Of a stretch of DNA of 11,269 bases, positions 1 through 6,535 are shown one piece after another. Under the pieces are notes generated by a model. It worked only from the letters and a program-made list of their open reading frames with translations, made no database searches and was not told the origin of the DNA. Every line of letters begins with the position of its first letter. Position 1 is the first letter of the stretch. This stretch comes from JAAEQG01 sp023133475. Its GTDB lineage: Bacteria > Planctomycetota > Phycisphaerae > UBA1845. The position numbers and the translations under genes are program-made. The stretch is from NCBI GenBank assembly GCA_030631415.1, contig DAOVLE010000173.1, positions 1 to 11,269 of the forward strand, written 5' to 3'.

Positions 1-108
1 AGCGGCGACCCGAAGGGGAGCGTGTAGATGGGAGCGTGTAGAAGGAAGCGTGAAAAACGAGGAAAACGGTGCATCATCGTTGCAGGGCGGGTAAACCCCG
101 CCCTACAA
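1..108 (-). repeat. Composite dispersed repeat, copy A (inverted relative to copy B)
   Basis: Bases 1-68 match the reverse complement of 2777-2844 at about 59 of 68 positions by eye, starting with the shared block AGCGGCGACCCGAAGGGGAG. In both copies an unrelated spacer of about 10 bases follows, then a GC-rich hairpin (here 80-108, arms TTGCAGGGCGGGT and ACCCCGCCCTACAA). Repeat core and hairpin therefore travel as one composite unit of about 105 bases. A partial third copy lies near 6375-6407. The window starts inside the element, so its true left end is not seen. It has no coding capacity; it could be a MITE-like or REP-like element. Confidence 0.75.
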
Positions 109-548
109 TTGAATGATGTTCACCCCGTAGCATTCAGTGTGGTCGTACCTGGAAGCGTAAGGCAGTCGGGAATTGTATCCCTCGACAGGTGGCAGTCGTT
201 TGAGCATTGGTGACCGACACAGTCCGCGTGAGGCAAACCGGGCATCGGCCGGCTGGATAGGCCCGTTTCTTTTGTGACATCGGTGGTTTGTTGTGGTTCG
301 AGTGCATAGGTTACTCCTGCACATCCAGCGGTTACGGTAACGCATTCCCAACAATAGCCTACGATACAAATCTCCGGACGTGCGCGTTTTTTGAGCTTTT
401 TGCACGGGTCCCCCACCGCATCGAAAAAGGCGGGTGGAACCCGCCCTACCGTATGAGCCCCACCGACGATTGAACCCCCGTCTAAATGCTGCCGATATGA
501 AATATAAAGGCAACTGCTCCATCTGGATATTGGGCTTCTGCCAAGGGA
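109..548. other. Gene-poor stretch with one hairpin and a doubtful Cys-rich reading frame
   Basis: No convincing gene is seen. A hairpin at 429-445 (GGCGGGT / ACCCGCC, loop GGA) belongs to the same palindrome family as those at 80-108 and 1438-1464. On the minus strand an open frame from a possible GTG at 416 to the stop at 120-122 would encode about 98 residues with roughly ten cysteines, and the 80-108 hairpin lies just after its stop. It has no visible ribosome binding site, its codon use is undistinguished, and I recognise no family. A weak TTGAAC at 470-475 and TATAAA at 503-508 lie upstream of the next gene but are too far apart to form a standard promoter. Confidence 0.4.
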
Positions 549-567
549 ATGTGTGGGGACTGCGCAC

Positions 568-1437
568 ATGATTTGCGAACTTCAGGCCATCGTCGCCGAA
601 GCAAAAAAACGGGTCTGCGACTTCTGCAAACTCCAGATCAACAGCGTCGCCGAGGCGGAGCCCGAAGCGGCTTTGAGCCCGTCGAAAGGGCGACGGGTTT
701 TAATCGGTCTTTCCGGACAGGACCAGGCTATACTCATCTTCACTTACTCGGAGAAGGTGTGCCGGCAAATCGCCCAGCAGTTCGGTGCCGGTGAAGCCAT
801 CGATCAGGCGGAAGAGGACATCAACGAAGCCCTGTTAGAGGTCTCCGCGCTGATTGTGGCTGAGGCACGTAGCGTGCTGAAACCTCAAGGGATTATGCTG
901 ACCATGACACCACCAGTGGTAATCGCCCGCTCCAACTCGGGGATGACTATTGGCAACGGTGCCCGCTGTGAATCCGCGCAACTCAAAACCCGTCGCGGTA
1001 AGGTGACCATTACGATGGTCACACGCCTGACTCACACCGAGGCCCCGGACGGCATTGCCGGCAAGAAAGTGTTGGTGGTGGAGGACGATCAATTTGCCCA
1101 ACGTCTCATGGCAAAAGTCCTCACCGACATGAAATTCCAGGTCGAGCTTGCCGATAACGGCCAAGAGGCGCTCAACGCACTTGACCAGAACACCATCGAC
1201 CTGGTCATGCTCGACCACAACATGCCGGGCATGAACGGGCTACAATGCCTCAAGCGCATAAAACGGCTTCGCAATCCTCCGCTGGTGATTATGGTGACGG
1301 CCCAAAACGACCTTAATCTGATCCGGAATTACATCGCGCGGGGGGCTAGCGGGTATATAGTGAAACCCTATCAACTCTCGGTGCTACGTCAGCAACTTGT
1401 CAAGGTCTTCGCCCAGCAAACAGTTCCAGTTCCTTGA
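568..1437 (+). CDS. CheX-like phosphatase domain fused to a response-regulator receiver domain
   Basis: A two-domain signalling protein of 289 residues. Residues ~1-155 resemble the CheC/CheX/FliY fold that dephosphorylates CheY-P, including the helix 'ALLEVSALIVAEARSVL'. The family's catalytic pair is Glu...Asn in E-x-x-N; here it reads E91-V-S-A94, so the Asn is replaced by Ala and the domain is probably inactive or altered. Residues ~166-285 are a complete receiver domain: acidic pocket D173/D174, phospho-acceptor D216 (in MLDHNMPG), T244 and K266 (VKPY). The receiver looks competent for phosphorylation. ATG 568 is preferred because GGGGA lies 8 bases upstream; GTG 553 is possible and adds 5 residues. 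No output domain or chemotaxis genes are nearby, so its partner is unknown. Confidence 0.8.
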   Translation: MICELQAIVAEAKKRVCDFCKLQINSVAEAEPEAALSPSKGRRVLIGLSGQDQAILIFTYSEKVCRQIAQQFGAGEAIDQAEEDINEALLEVSALIVAEARSVLKPQGIMLTMTPPVVIARSNSGMTIGNGARCESAQLKTRRGKVTITMVTRLTHTEAPDGIAGKKVLVVEDDQFAQRLMAKVLTDMKFQVELADNGQEALNALDQNTIDLVMLDHNMPGMNGLQCLKRIKRLRNPPLVIMVTAQNDLNLIRNYIARGASGYIVKPYQLSVLRQQLVKVFAQQTVPVP

Positions 1438-1464
1438 CGTAGGGTGGGTGGAACCCGCCCTACG
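1438..1464. terminator. Hairpin shared by two convergent genes
   Basis: Arms CGTAGGGTGGGT (1438-1449) and ACCCGCCCTACG (1453-1464) pair at 11 of 12 positions, the exception being a G-U type pair, around a GGA loop. It begins one base after the stop codon of the CheX-receiver gene and contains the stop codon (1460-1462) of the opposing sulfotransferase gene. A bidirectional terminator role is inferred from this position. There is no strong U-tract, and the same palindrome recurs elsewhere in the window, so it may equally be a dispersed repeat that landed between the genes. Confidence 0.55.
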
Positions 1465-2584
1465 CTTGCTCGTTCCACAAGGGCACCACCAGAACGTCCG
1501 GGCCAAAAAGGCGGTGGCATCGCTCGATCAGCTTGGCTTGATGCACGAATGTTATCGGAACTACGGCTTCAATCCCAACCGACGACGAAGCCTCCGGGCT
1601 ACGGATGGGAAATGCCCCAATACGAGAATTGGCCAGCATCGGGTTCTCGTCGAAAATGCAAGGGACCTCGACGGGCAAATCCGTCAAATGAGGGCATACC
1701 AGACGGGCAAAATAACCCGCCCCGAATAATCCGACCCGCCCATGCCCCAGACGACCCGCCCGAGCCAATGCCATCCGGGCCAGCACCACCCCATCGAGCG
1801 CCGGCGGCTGAGCACGCAACCGACGATCCGGATAACAGTCAAGCAGAGCCTCACCGCCCGCAGGGACCGCCGGGGTCCAGGAGCCTGCGTCGTACCCCAG
1901 CTTCCCGACCACCTCCCTCGTCGATTCGATGATCCAGCGGCGCTCCGTCTCATTGAGCACGAACGGACTATCAAATCGCTCCGGGCTACCGTAGGGCGGT
2001 AGCAAAGCCTGCTCGAGCCCTGCGAACCGGCAAATTTCCCCCGCGATTCGGGACGGATCACGTACCAACGACTCAAACTGCACCTGAAGCACTCGCGGAT
2101 GACCATGGGCATCTGACCGCAAATACTCGCTGACCTCGTTGTACCATTGCAAAAGTGAATCGGCGACACCCGCCTGATAGCCGTACTGCCCTCGATAATT
2201 ATGGATGTCGGCGTTGATCAGCGCCTCGACCACGCCCAGCGGATGGCGAACCAGATAGATAATCTTCGCCTCAGGCCAATACTCCAGCAATGTGCGGAGA
2301 TGGTGAGCGTTTCTGGTGCTTTTCTGCAAGAGTATCCCACGTTTGTCAGCCAGCGCCCTGCCATAAGCGGAGAAGTAGGCTCGACAGGCGGCGGCAACAG
2401 CCTGATCGCTGATCCGCGAATCGCTCGCCTGGAGGCGCAACCGGCTCCAGTCGATCAGTTCCTCCGGCAAGATTTGGTTGACCGGGACATGAGCCAGCTC
2501 CGGATGACCGCCTAGCATGGTGACCAGGTTCTTCGAGCCGCACCGGCCGGTGCCGCGAATGAAAATAACTTTCTCAGTTTCCAT
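1460..2584 (-). CDS. Sulfotransferase with an additional C-terminal Rossmann-like module
   Basis: A 374-residue PAPS-dependent sulfotransferase-type protein that would transfer a sulfuryl group to an unknown hydroxyl or amine acceptor. The N-terminal P-loop-like 5'-phosphosulfate site is at residues 8-20 (FIRGTGRCGSKNL), and the 3'-phosphate region at 109-122 contains R113 in LVRHPLGVVEAL. The transferase part ends near residue 235. Residues ~282-374 form a second unit with a glycine-rich strand-turn (GRVGLFGAGYFAR), then FDENP (311-315) and GAFPI (323-327). It resembles the Rossmann-like C-terminal modules of some sugar C-methyltransferases or sugar-acyltransferase N-domains, but I cannot name it. 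ATG 2584 has GGAGG 6 bases upstream on the coding strand. A sugar or cell-surface glycan substrate is only a guess. Confidence 0.8.
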   Translation of the reverse strand: METEKVIFIRGTGRCGSKNLVTMLGGHPELAHVPVNQILPEELIDWSRLRLQASDSRISDQAVAAACRAYFSAYGRALADKRGILLQKSTRNAHHLRTLLEYWPEAKIIYLVRHPLGVVEALINADIHNYRGQYGYQAGVADSLLQWYNEVSEYLRSDAHGHPRVLQVQFESLVRDPSRIAGEICRFAGLEQALLPPYGSPERFDSPFVLNETERRWIIESTREVVGKLGYDAGSWTPAVPAGGEALLDCYPDRRLRAQPPALDGVVLARMALARAGRLGHGRVGLFGAGYFARLVCPHLTDLPVEVPCIFDENPMLANSRIGAFPIRSPEASSSVGIEAVVPITFVHQAKLIERCHRLFGPDVLVVPLWNEQA

Positions 2585-2741
2585 CCTGATCCTCCAGTAG
2601 GGCAGGTTTCACCCGCCGCTGACTCACATTTTTCATGAACGCAGAGACGCAGAGAGCGCAGAGAAGAAGGGAGTGCACCCAACGACAATTGTTTCCCACC
2701 TCCCATCCCCCATTTTCAATTCTCTATTCTCTATTCCTCTC
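2585..2741. other. Intergenic repeat mosaic
   Basis: This is the upstream region of the sulfotransferase gene. It contains an imperfect hairpin at 2601-2617 (GGCAGGT / ACCCGCC, loop TTC), a CGCAGAG-type run at 2639-2667 (related to those near 5210 and 5341), and a pyrimidine-rich run of TTCTCTA units at about 2718-2737. It continues directly into composite repeat copy B. I see no gene in it. Confidence 0.6.
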
Positions 2742-2846
2742 GGCGGGTGAAACCCGCTTTACAACTGTGATTGCGCCGTTTTCTCAGTTTTTCACGCTCC
2801 ATTTTTCACGCTCCCTTCTACGCGCTCCCCTTCGGGTCGCCGCTAA
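2742..2846 (+). repeat. Composite dispersed repeat, copy B
   Basis: This is the reverse-complement partner of 1-108. It consists of a hairpin at 2742-2758 (GGCGGGT / ACCCGCT), a short spacer, then 2777-2844 matching the reverse complement of 1-68 with about 9 mismatches. The two copies point towards each other around the CheX-receiver and sulfotransferase genes. The element runs straight into a tandem array beginning at 2836. Confidence 0.75.
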
Positions 2847-2918
2847 ACGCTACGGATTGTCGCCGCTAAACGCTGCAGACTTATCGCCACTAAACGCTGT
2901 GGATTGTCGCCGCTAAAC
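2836..2918 (+). repeat. Tandem repeat of 23-24 bases, about 3.6 copies
   Basis: Units beginning GTCGCCGCTAAACGCT start at 2836, 2859, 2883 (first base A, one internal change) and 2906 (partial). Unit lengths are 23, 24 and 23 bases, with the variable tail differing most. The array is an extension of the terminal GTCGCCGCTAAAC block of the composite repeat, so the end of that element appears to have been amplified. A small inverted repeat, GTCGCC at 2906-2911 and GGCGAC at 2934-2939, closes the array. Confidence 0.8.
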
Positions 2919-2958
2919 ACCACATCGCAAAGTGGCGACATTCCTGTAGCGTTAGAAG

Positions 2959-3861
2959 TTAGTTATAGGTCTGTGCTGCCGTGGCGAGATCTGCGGAGAT
3001 AATTGCCTGGGGGCCGGTCTCCAACGCCTGGACCCCAATAACATATTGCCCGGCGTCCAAGGGGTGGCAGTAAACCACGCGGGATGCCACGAACAACGGG
3101 CCATCTGTTTTGAGCAGCTCCAGCTCGAGGATTTCGCCGGGGTGAAACTCGCGAGTCGCAAGCATGGAGAATCCGCCTCGCGATACACTGGTCGTCTCAC
3201 CCTTCAGCAGTTCCGGCTCGGTAGTCCCCGGCTGAAGGTAACGAAGCAGGCATGATAGCTTCAAAGGGATGCGCTCGTGGATACGCCGTTCGATGGTGCC
3301 GCCCTCTTGGCTGACCCCCAGGTCGCTGAACAAATTCACCCTGCCTCCCAGAGCCGCGATGACATCTTCCTGTGAATGAACAGCCACAAAGTCCAGCCCG
3401 AACTGTTCACGCGGCTTGTGCAGGAGCTGCTCAGCCGTATCCAGCAGGAATCGCGGTGCGGCTTGAAGGGTTGGCGCAAACCACGTGCAAGCCAATCCAA
3501 TGCCGATGGGGACAGTGGACTCCCAAATCTTAACATCGAACCGGCATTTTCCCTGCAAAGCCTCAGCCACACGCCGAAACACGTCCTCCTCCAACTTGGT
3601 CAGAAATCCTATGCCGTGGGCATCGTCCAGCCACGTCATAGTCGTCCCTGGAAACTGATTGGTCACCAGAGCAGAGGTTTTTCTCCTGGCGCTCTCGATA
3701 ATTTGCGGATCGAGGGGGGATTCCGGCTGGGTCGCGTCCATGATGCACGTGCCCAGAAAACAAGAAGCGGCCTTAAACCCCTTGCCTGGTTTACAGTTGG
3801 CGGCGATCTGCTCCAGCAAGTGGGTTTGTTGGGGGGTTAAGGTGCTTTCGACTGTGGACAT
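2959..3861 (-). CDS. Degenerate GGDEF-like / PilZ domain protein, paralogue 1
   Basis: A 300-residue protein. The C-terminal PilZ domain (~190-290) carries the RxxxR motif at R193-I-H-E-R197. The second c-di-GMP motif, normally [D/N]xSxxG, reads S225-V-S-R-G-G230, so the first position is Ser instead of Asp or Asn. Residues ~55-165 look like the second half of a nucleotide-cyclase fold (GIGLACTWF, then LLDTAEQLLHK). The place where GGDEF would sit reads LDDAHGIGFL, so no cyclase activity is expected. It is likely a cytoplasmic c-di-GMP effector of unknown output. ATG 3861 is preferred over an upstream GTG at 3879, because from 3861 the paralogue at 4111-5052 aligns without gaps from residue 1. 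Its neighbour on the same strand is that paralogue. Confidence 0.8.
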   Translation of the reverse strand: MSTVESTLTPQQTHLLEQIAANCKPGKGFKAASCFLGTCIMDATQPESPLDPQIIESARRKTSALVTNQFPGTTMTWLDDAHGIGFLTKLEEDVFRRVAEALQGKCRFDVKIWESTVPIGIGLACTWFAPTLQAAPRFLLDTAEQLLHKPREQFGLDFVAVHSQEDVIAALGGRVNLFSDLGVSQEGGTIERRIHERIPLKLSCLLRYLQPGTTEPELLKGETTSVSRGGFSMLATREFHPGEILELELLKTDGPLFVASRVVYCHPLDAGQYVIGVQALETGPQAIISADLATAAQTYN

Positions 3862-3987
3862 GGCTTGATCTCGGGCCACGCAACAACAAATCCAATCAGA
3901 CGGCTATGTCATCGAAACACTACGAGAACAAGTTGACTGGAAAAGCGTCATTCTGATCCTAACAAGGCCTTCGGCAGCCCCCCCAGA

Positions 3988-4080
3988 CGTAGGGTGGGTG
4001 GAACCTCGCGAAGCGGGGTGGAACCCACCAACCGGCGTGGTGGGTTTCGCCCGCCTACGGCGGGCTACACCCACCCTACG
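3988..4080. repeat. Nested palindromic element between the PilZ paralogues
   Basis: The outer arms CGTAGGGTGGGT (3988-3999) and ACCCACCCTACG (4069-4080) are perfectly complementary. Inside lie a second inverted pair, GGAACCCACCA and TGGTGGGTTTC, with one mismatch, and a CCCGCC-TAC-GGCGGG hairpin. The outer arm is the same sequence as the left arm of the hairpin at 1438. The element lies after the stop of the upstream paralogue (minus strand) and before the start of the next, so it may terminate or attenuate read-through, but it is also plainly a dispersed repeat. Confidence 0.75.
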
Positions 4081-4110
4081 GGGGATTCGTCCGATAAGCA
4101 GTGGTCTTCA

Positions 4111-5052
4111 CTAACGCCACGCGCTGCGCGTACGCAAGTATTCAGAGAGCCAGCTATAGTTTTGTGTTGCCGTCATGGGGTCCACCGAGATAATCGGCTT
4201 TTTGCCGGTCTCCAAAGCCCGAATTCCGATCAGGTAGTTCTTGGCTGATATGTATTGGCAATAAGCCACACGAGCCGCCACGAACAGGGCTCCATCCGTT
4301 TTGGGCACCTCGATTTCGACTATTTCACCGGTGCGGAGCTCCCTGGGGGCATTTATCGCAAACCCCCCCTGAGAAACATCGTAGGTTTGCCCCTCCACCT
4401 TGCTCATCCTGGTGCTTCCCCCGAGGAAGTAATGGACGATGCATCTCGATTTGAGAAGGATACGCTTGTGCTGGCGGCGGTTGTTTCGGCTGCCCTTCTG
4501 GTTGAGCCCGAGGTCGCTGAGCAGGTCCACACAGCGCCCCAAAACCTCGAAGGCATCTTCTTGGGAGCGGATGACCACGAAGTCCATGCCAAAGTCCTTG
4601 CCGGGTTGACGGAGCAGATGCTCGGCGGCATCCAACAAGAACCGGGGCGAGGCTTCCAGCGTGGGCGGGAACCAGGCACAGGCCGTCTGTGTGCTGATGG
4701 TGTATACCTGGTCGTCGATCGTAAGGTGAAGTTGGCATTGGCTATGCGTGATCGAGGCGGCGTTGCGGAACGCAACCTCATCCATCCCCGACACAAAGCC
4801 CAACCCGCATATGTCGTCAAGCCGCTGGAAGACCATCTCCGGCAACTGGTGATGTACGACGAGCGACACTTTTCGGGCGGCGGTTTGGATGACTTGCCGA
4901 CCTAAAAGGCTTTGGGTCCGGGTTGCATTCGTGATCCGCACACCCAGGAAACAGGAAGGGAATATGAACTTCCCACCAGGCTGAGCGTTTTCGCAGACAA
5001 GCTCAAGCAAGTTTGCCTGCTGTGGTGTTAGCGAACGTTTTGTTTGCAGCAC
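4111..5052 (-). CDS. Degenerate GGDEF-like / PilZ domain protein, paralogue 2
   Basis: A 313-residue protein, collinear with the 2959-3861 product over 300 residues without gaps, plus a 14-residue C-terminal tail. The PilZ domain (~190-290) is canonical: R193-Q-H-K-R197 and D225-V-S-Q-G-G230, so c-di-GMP binding is expected here. The N-terminal module shares S33-C34-F35-L36-G37, LDD at 78-80 and LLDAAEHLL at 139-147 with its paralogue, and again lacks GGDEF residues. The start is GTG at 5052, supported by AAGGGG 5 bases upstream and by alignment with the paralogue. It is the first gene of the minus-strand pair; the two are 249 bases apart, so they may be transcribed separately. Confidence 0.82.
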   Translation of the reverse strand: MLQTKRSLTPQQANLLELVCENAQPGGKFIFPSCFLGVRITNATRTQSLLGRQVIQTAARKVSLVVHHQLPEMVFQRLDDICGLGFVSGMDEVAFRNAASITHSQCQLHLTIDDQVYTISTQTACAWFPPTLEASPRFLLDAAEHLLRQPGKDFGMDFVVIRSQEDAFEVLGRCVDLLSDLGLNQKGSRNNRRQHKRILLKSRCIVHYFLGGSTRMSKVEGQTYDVSQGGFAINAPRELRTGEIVEIEVPKTDGALFVAARVAYCQYISAKNYLIGIRALETGKKPIISVDPMTATQNYSWLSEYLRTRSAWR

Positions 5053-5209
5053 GGTTGCCCCTTCGAGTCAGAAACAAGGAACCCGAGATAACCTGCTGGT
5101 ATCATCGAATCACCGTTCCGCGCAATTAACCGTAAAAAGCTCGTTCTCTAAAAGCGTGTTTGACAAGTAGCGGCCGGCATCCCCCCAGCCCGGATATTTC
5201 ACTGCGGAG

Positions 5210-5236
5210 CACGCAGAGCACGCAGAGCACGCAGAG
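5210..5236 (+). repeat. Three tandem copies of CACGCAGAG
   Basis: Three exact 9-base units lie at 5210-5218, 5219-5227 and 5228-5236. The block belongs to the same CGCAGAG family as 2639-2667 and is in the opposite orientation to 5341-5367. Confidence 0.9.
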
Positions 5237-5340
5237 AATTGAGAGGTAGGGAGTTACCGCAATTAGTGTTGAACCGACAATAAACACACGGTCAAAACCC
5301 GACACGCCCTAATTTAGCTGTAACTTCTTTCCAGGAAATA

Positions 5341-5367
5341 CTCTGCGATCTCCGCGCTCTCTGCGGT
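5341..5367 (-). repeat. Inverted CGCAGAG-family block
   Basis: CTCTGCG followed by CTCCGCGCTCTCTGCGG is the reverse-complement form of the block at 5210-5236, about 105 bases away. The two could fold into a long stem. Confidence 0.7.
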
Positions 5368-5443
5368 GTGAGAAATGCGGGCCAGGCCGGCATTTATGCC
5401 GGGTATTGGAGCAGTGAAGTTTTTTGGGCGGAATGCTTCTTGC

Positions 5444-5472
5444 TTGACATCGTGTTAGGGTTGTGATAGGCT
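5444..5472 (+). promoter_or_regulatory. Sigma-70-type promoter for the TIM-barrel gene
   Basis: TTGACA at 5444-5449 is a perfect -35 match. A spacer of 17 bases leads to TAGGCT (5467-5472), a weak -10. Transcription would start near 5479, which excludes the in-frame GTG at 5463 and supports a start at 5529 or 5550. Confidence 0.5.
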
Positions 5473-5549
5473 GTAATTTGATCGCCAGGTGCTCTGAGAC
5501 TAAAGGTTCGGGCACCGAAGGCATCCTGATGCCAATCGTGAGGGTGCAC

Positions 5550-6404
5550 ATGAACCGACGAATCGGGGCAGCCACGGACGACTTCAGCTTGCCCGTCAAA
5601 GCAGGGTTGGATTGCCTGGCCCGGCTTGGTTTCGGCAGCGTGGAGCTTGGGACGTCCTCGCCGGATGTAAATCCTCGTGCTCTAAGCCGTAGCGGTCGCC
5701 GCCATTTGGCGCGTCATGTCGGCAATCTGGGTCTGAGCCTTGCGGCGTTGTCCGGCGAGCCGGGCGGTTCCGGGCAAATCGAGCCCGCGAGCCTGGAGGC
5801 CCGCGCGGATCACACCCGCGCCGTTCTCGAAATGGCTGCCGACCTCGGTGCAGGCATCGTCACTACCGGGCTGGGCAGGCTGATTCACCCGTCATCCGGG
5901 CAGCCGGAAGATCGGGTTGTCGAGGTGCTCAAGTATTTGGGCGAACAGGCGGACCGTGTGGGCGTATTGTTTGCTGCCCGCGTGGGGGATGACGACCCGG
6001 TCGAGTTGGCTACCCTGCTGGAGCGGATGAATTGCCCGTCGTTGAGGGTGTGTATCGACCCGGCAGCCGTGCTGGGAGGGGGCGGCGATGTGACCTGGGC
6101 AGTGGGTGTGCTGTGCAATCACCTCGCCCTGGCCCACGCCCGCGACGCGACCTTGTCCAGCCCTTCAGGCGGTATGATGGAAACCAGGCTCGGGCGTGGC
6201 GATGTGGACTTCATCTCCTACCTGGCTTCGATGGCTGCTGCGGGATACACGGGGCCGCATATCATACGCCGCACGGATACACGGAATCCTGTCGCGGACT
6301 TGGCAGAGTCCAAGGCCTATCTCGAATCAATGCTGAATCAGCCCTGCATCTATTCTCCATTCTCCATTCTCCCCACTCCGCGCTCCCCTCTGGGTCGCCG
6401 CTAA
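5550..6404 (+). CDS. Xylose-isomerase-like TIM-barrel protein (sugar phosphate isomerase/epimerase family), probably atypical
   Basis: A 284-residue protein of the AP-endonuclease-2/xylose-isomerase-like TIM-barrel superfamily. The start 'MNRRIGAATDDFSLP' matches the usual family opening as I remember it. ATG 5550 has GAGGG 5 bases upstream; ATG 5529 (GAAGG, 7 bases) is a real alternative adding 7 residues. Blocks seen: VELGT (31-35), GAGIVTTGLG (100-109), D170 in CIDP, H196 in AHARD and LGRGDVDF. The family usually binds a divalent metal through Glu, Asp, His and Glu. By motif alignment the two Glu positions are Arg here (R144 in AARVG, R240 in IIRRTD), so metal binding and isomerase activity are doubtful. 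Residues ~266-284 are encoded by a dispersed repeat that also supplies the stop. No sugar pathway genes are nearby. Confidence 0.75.
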   Translation: MNRRIGAATDDFSLPVKAGLDCLARLGFGSVELGTSSPDVNPRALSRSGRRHLARHVGNLGLSLAALSGEPGGSGQIEPASLEARADHTRAVLEMAADLGAGIVTTGLGRLIHPSSGQPEDRVVEVLKYLGEQADRVGVLFAARVGDDDPVELATLLERMNCPSLRVCIDPAAVLGGGGDVTWAVGVLCNHLALAHARDATLSSPSGGMMETRLGRGDVDFISYLASMAAAGYTGPHIIRRTDTRNPVADLAESKAYLESMLNQPCIYSPFSILPTPRSPLGRR

Positions 6405-6407
6405 ACT
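6349..6407 (+). repeat. Partial copy of the dispersed repeat, overlapping a gene end
   Basis: A TATTCTCCATTCTCCATTC run is followed by CGCGCTCCCC and GGGTCGCCGCTAAAC, the same order of parts as at 2718-2848 but shorter and lacking the hairpin and the TTTTTCACGCTCC section. It encodes the C-terminal ~19 residues and the TAA stop of the TIM-barrel protein. Confidence 0.75.
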
Positions 6408-6481
6408 GCTGCTGCTCGCCGATGACCCGCGAACTCGTCGCCGCCAGCGTCTACCCCGATCGTTTTTTTTCGAGAATCCTC

Positions 6482-6510
6482 TTGACAGACCATCCTCTAT
6501 CGCTAATAAT
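6482..6510 (+). promoter_or_regulatory. Strong sigma-70-type promoter of perR
   Basis: TTGACA (6482-6487, perfect) is followed by a 17-base spacer and AATAAT (6505-6510, 5 of 6 to TATAAT). Predicted transcription start is near 6517, about 20 bases before the GTG start of perR. Confidence 0.65.
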
Positions 6511-6519
6511 ATGTCTTAG
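6503..6519 (+). promoter_or_regulatory. Candidate Per/Fur-type operator over the perR -10 box
   Basis: CTAATAATATGTCTTAG is an AT-rich imperfect dyad (outer CTAA / TTAG perfect, one more inner pair) overlapping the -10 box and the start point. Its position and composition fit autorepression by a Fur-family protein. Agreement with the Bacillus Per box (TTATAATnATTATAA) is only partial. Confidence 0.35.
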
Positions 6520-6535
6520 TGATAAGGAGTAGGGC

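Larger units (their letters stand above)
5053..5443. other. Intergenic region between divergent genes
   Basis: It separates the minus-strand PilZ gene from the plus-strand TIM-barrel gene, so it must hold promoters for both, but only the plus-strand one (5444-5472) is convincing. Apart from two CGCAGAG repeat blocks listed separately I see no gene or structured RNA. Confidence 0.5.

Noticed and set aside
120..569. Minus-strand open frames rich in Cys near the window start
   Set aside because: No ribosome binding site, start region runs through a repeat hairpin, no family recognised; described only as part of the gene-poor stretch.
5210..5367. CRISPR array
   Set aside because: The CACGCAGAG units are contiguous with no spacers; this is a simple tandem repeat. 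The 2836-2918 array likewise has no spacers.
5463..5549. Earlier start of the TIM-barrel gene at GTG 5463
   Set aside because: It lies between the -35 and -10 boxes of the likely promoter and the added residues do not fit the family.
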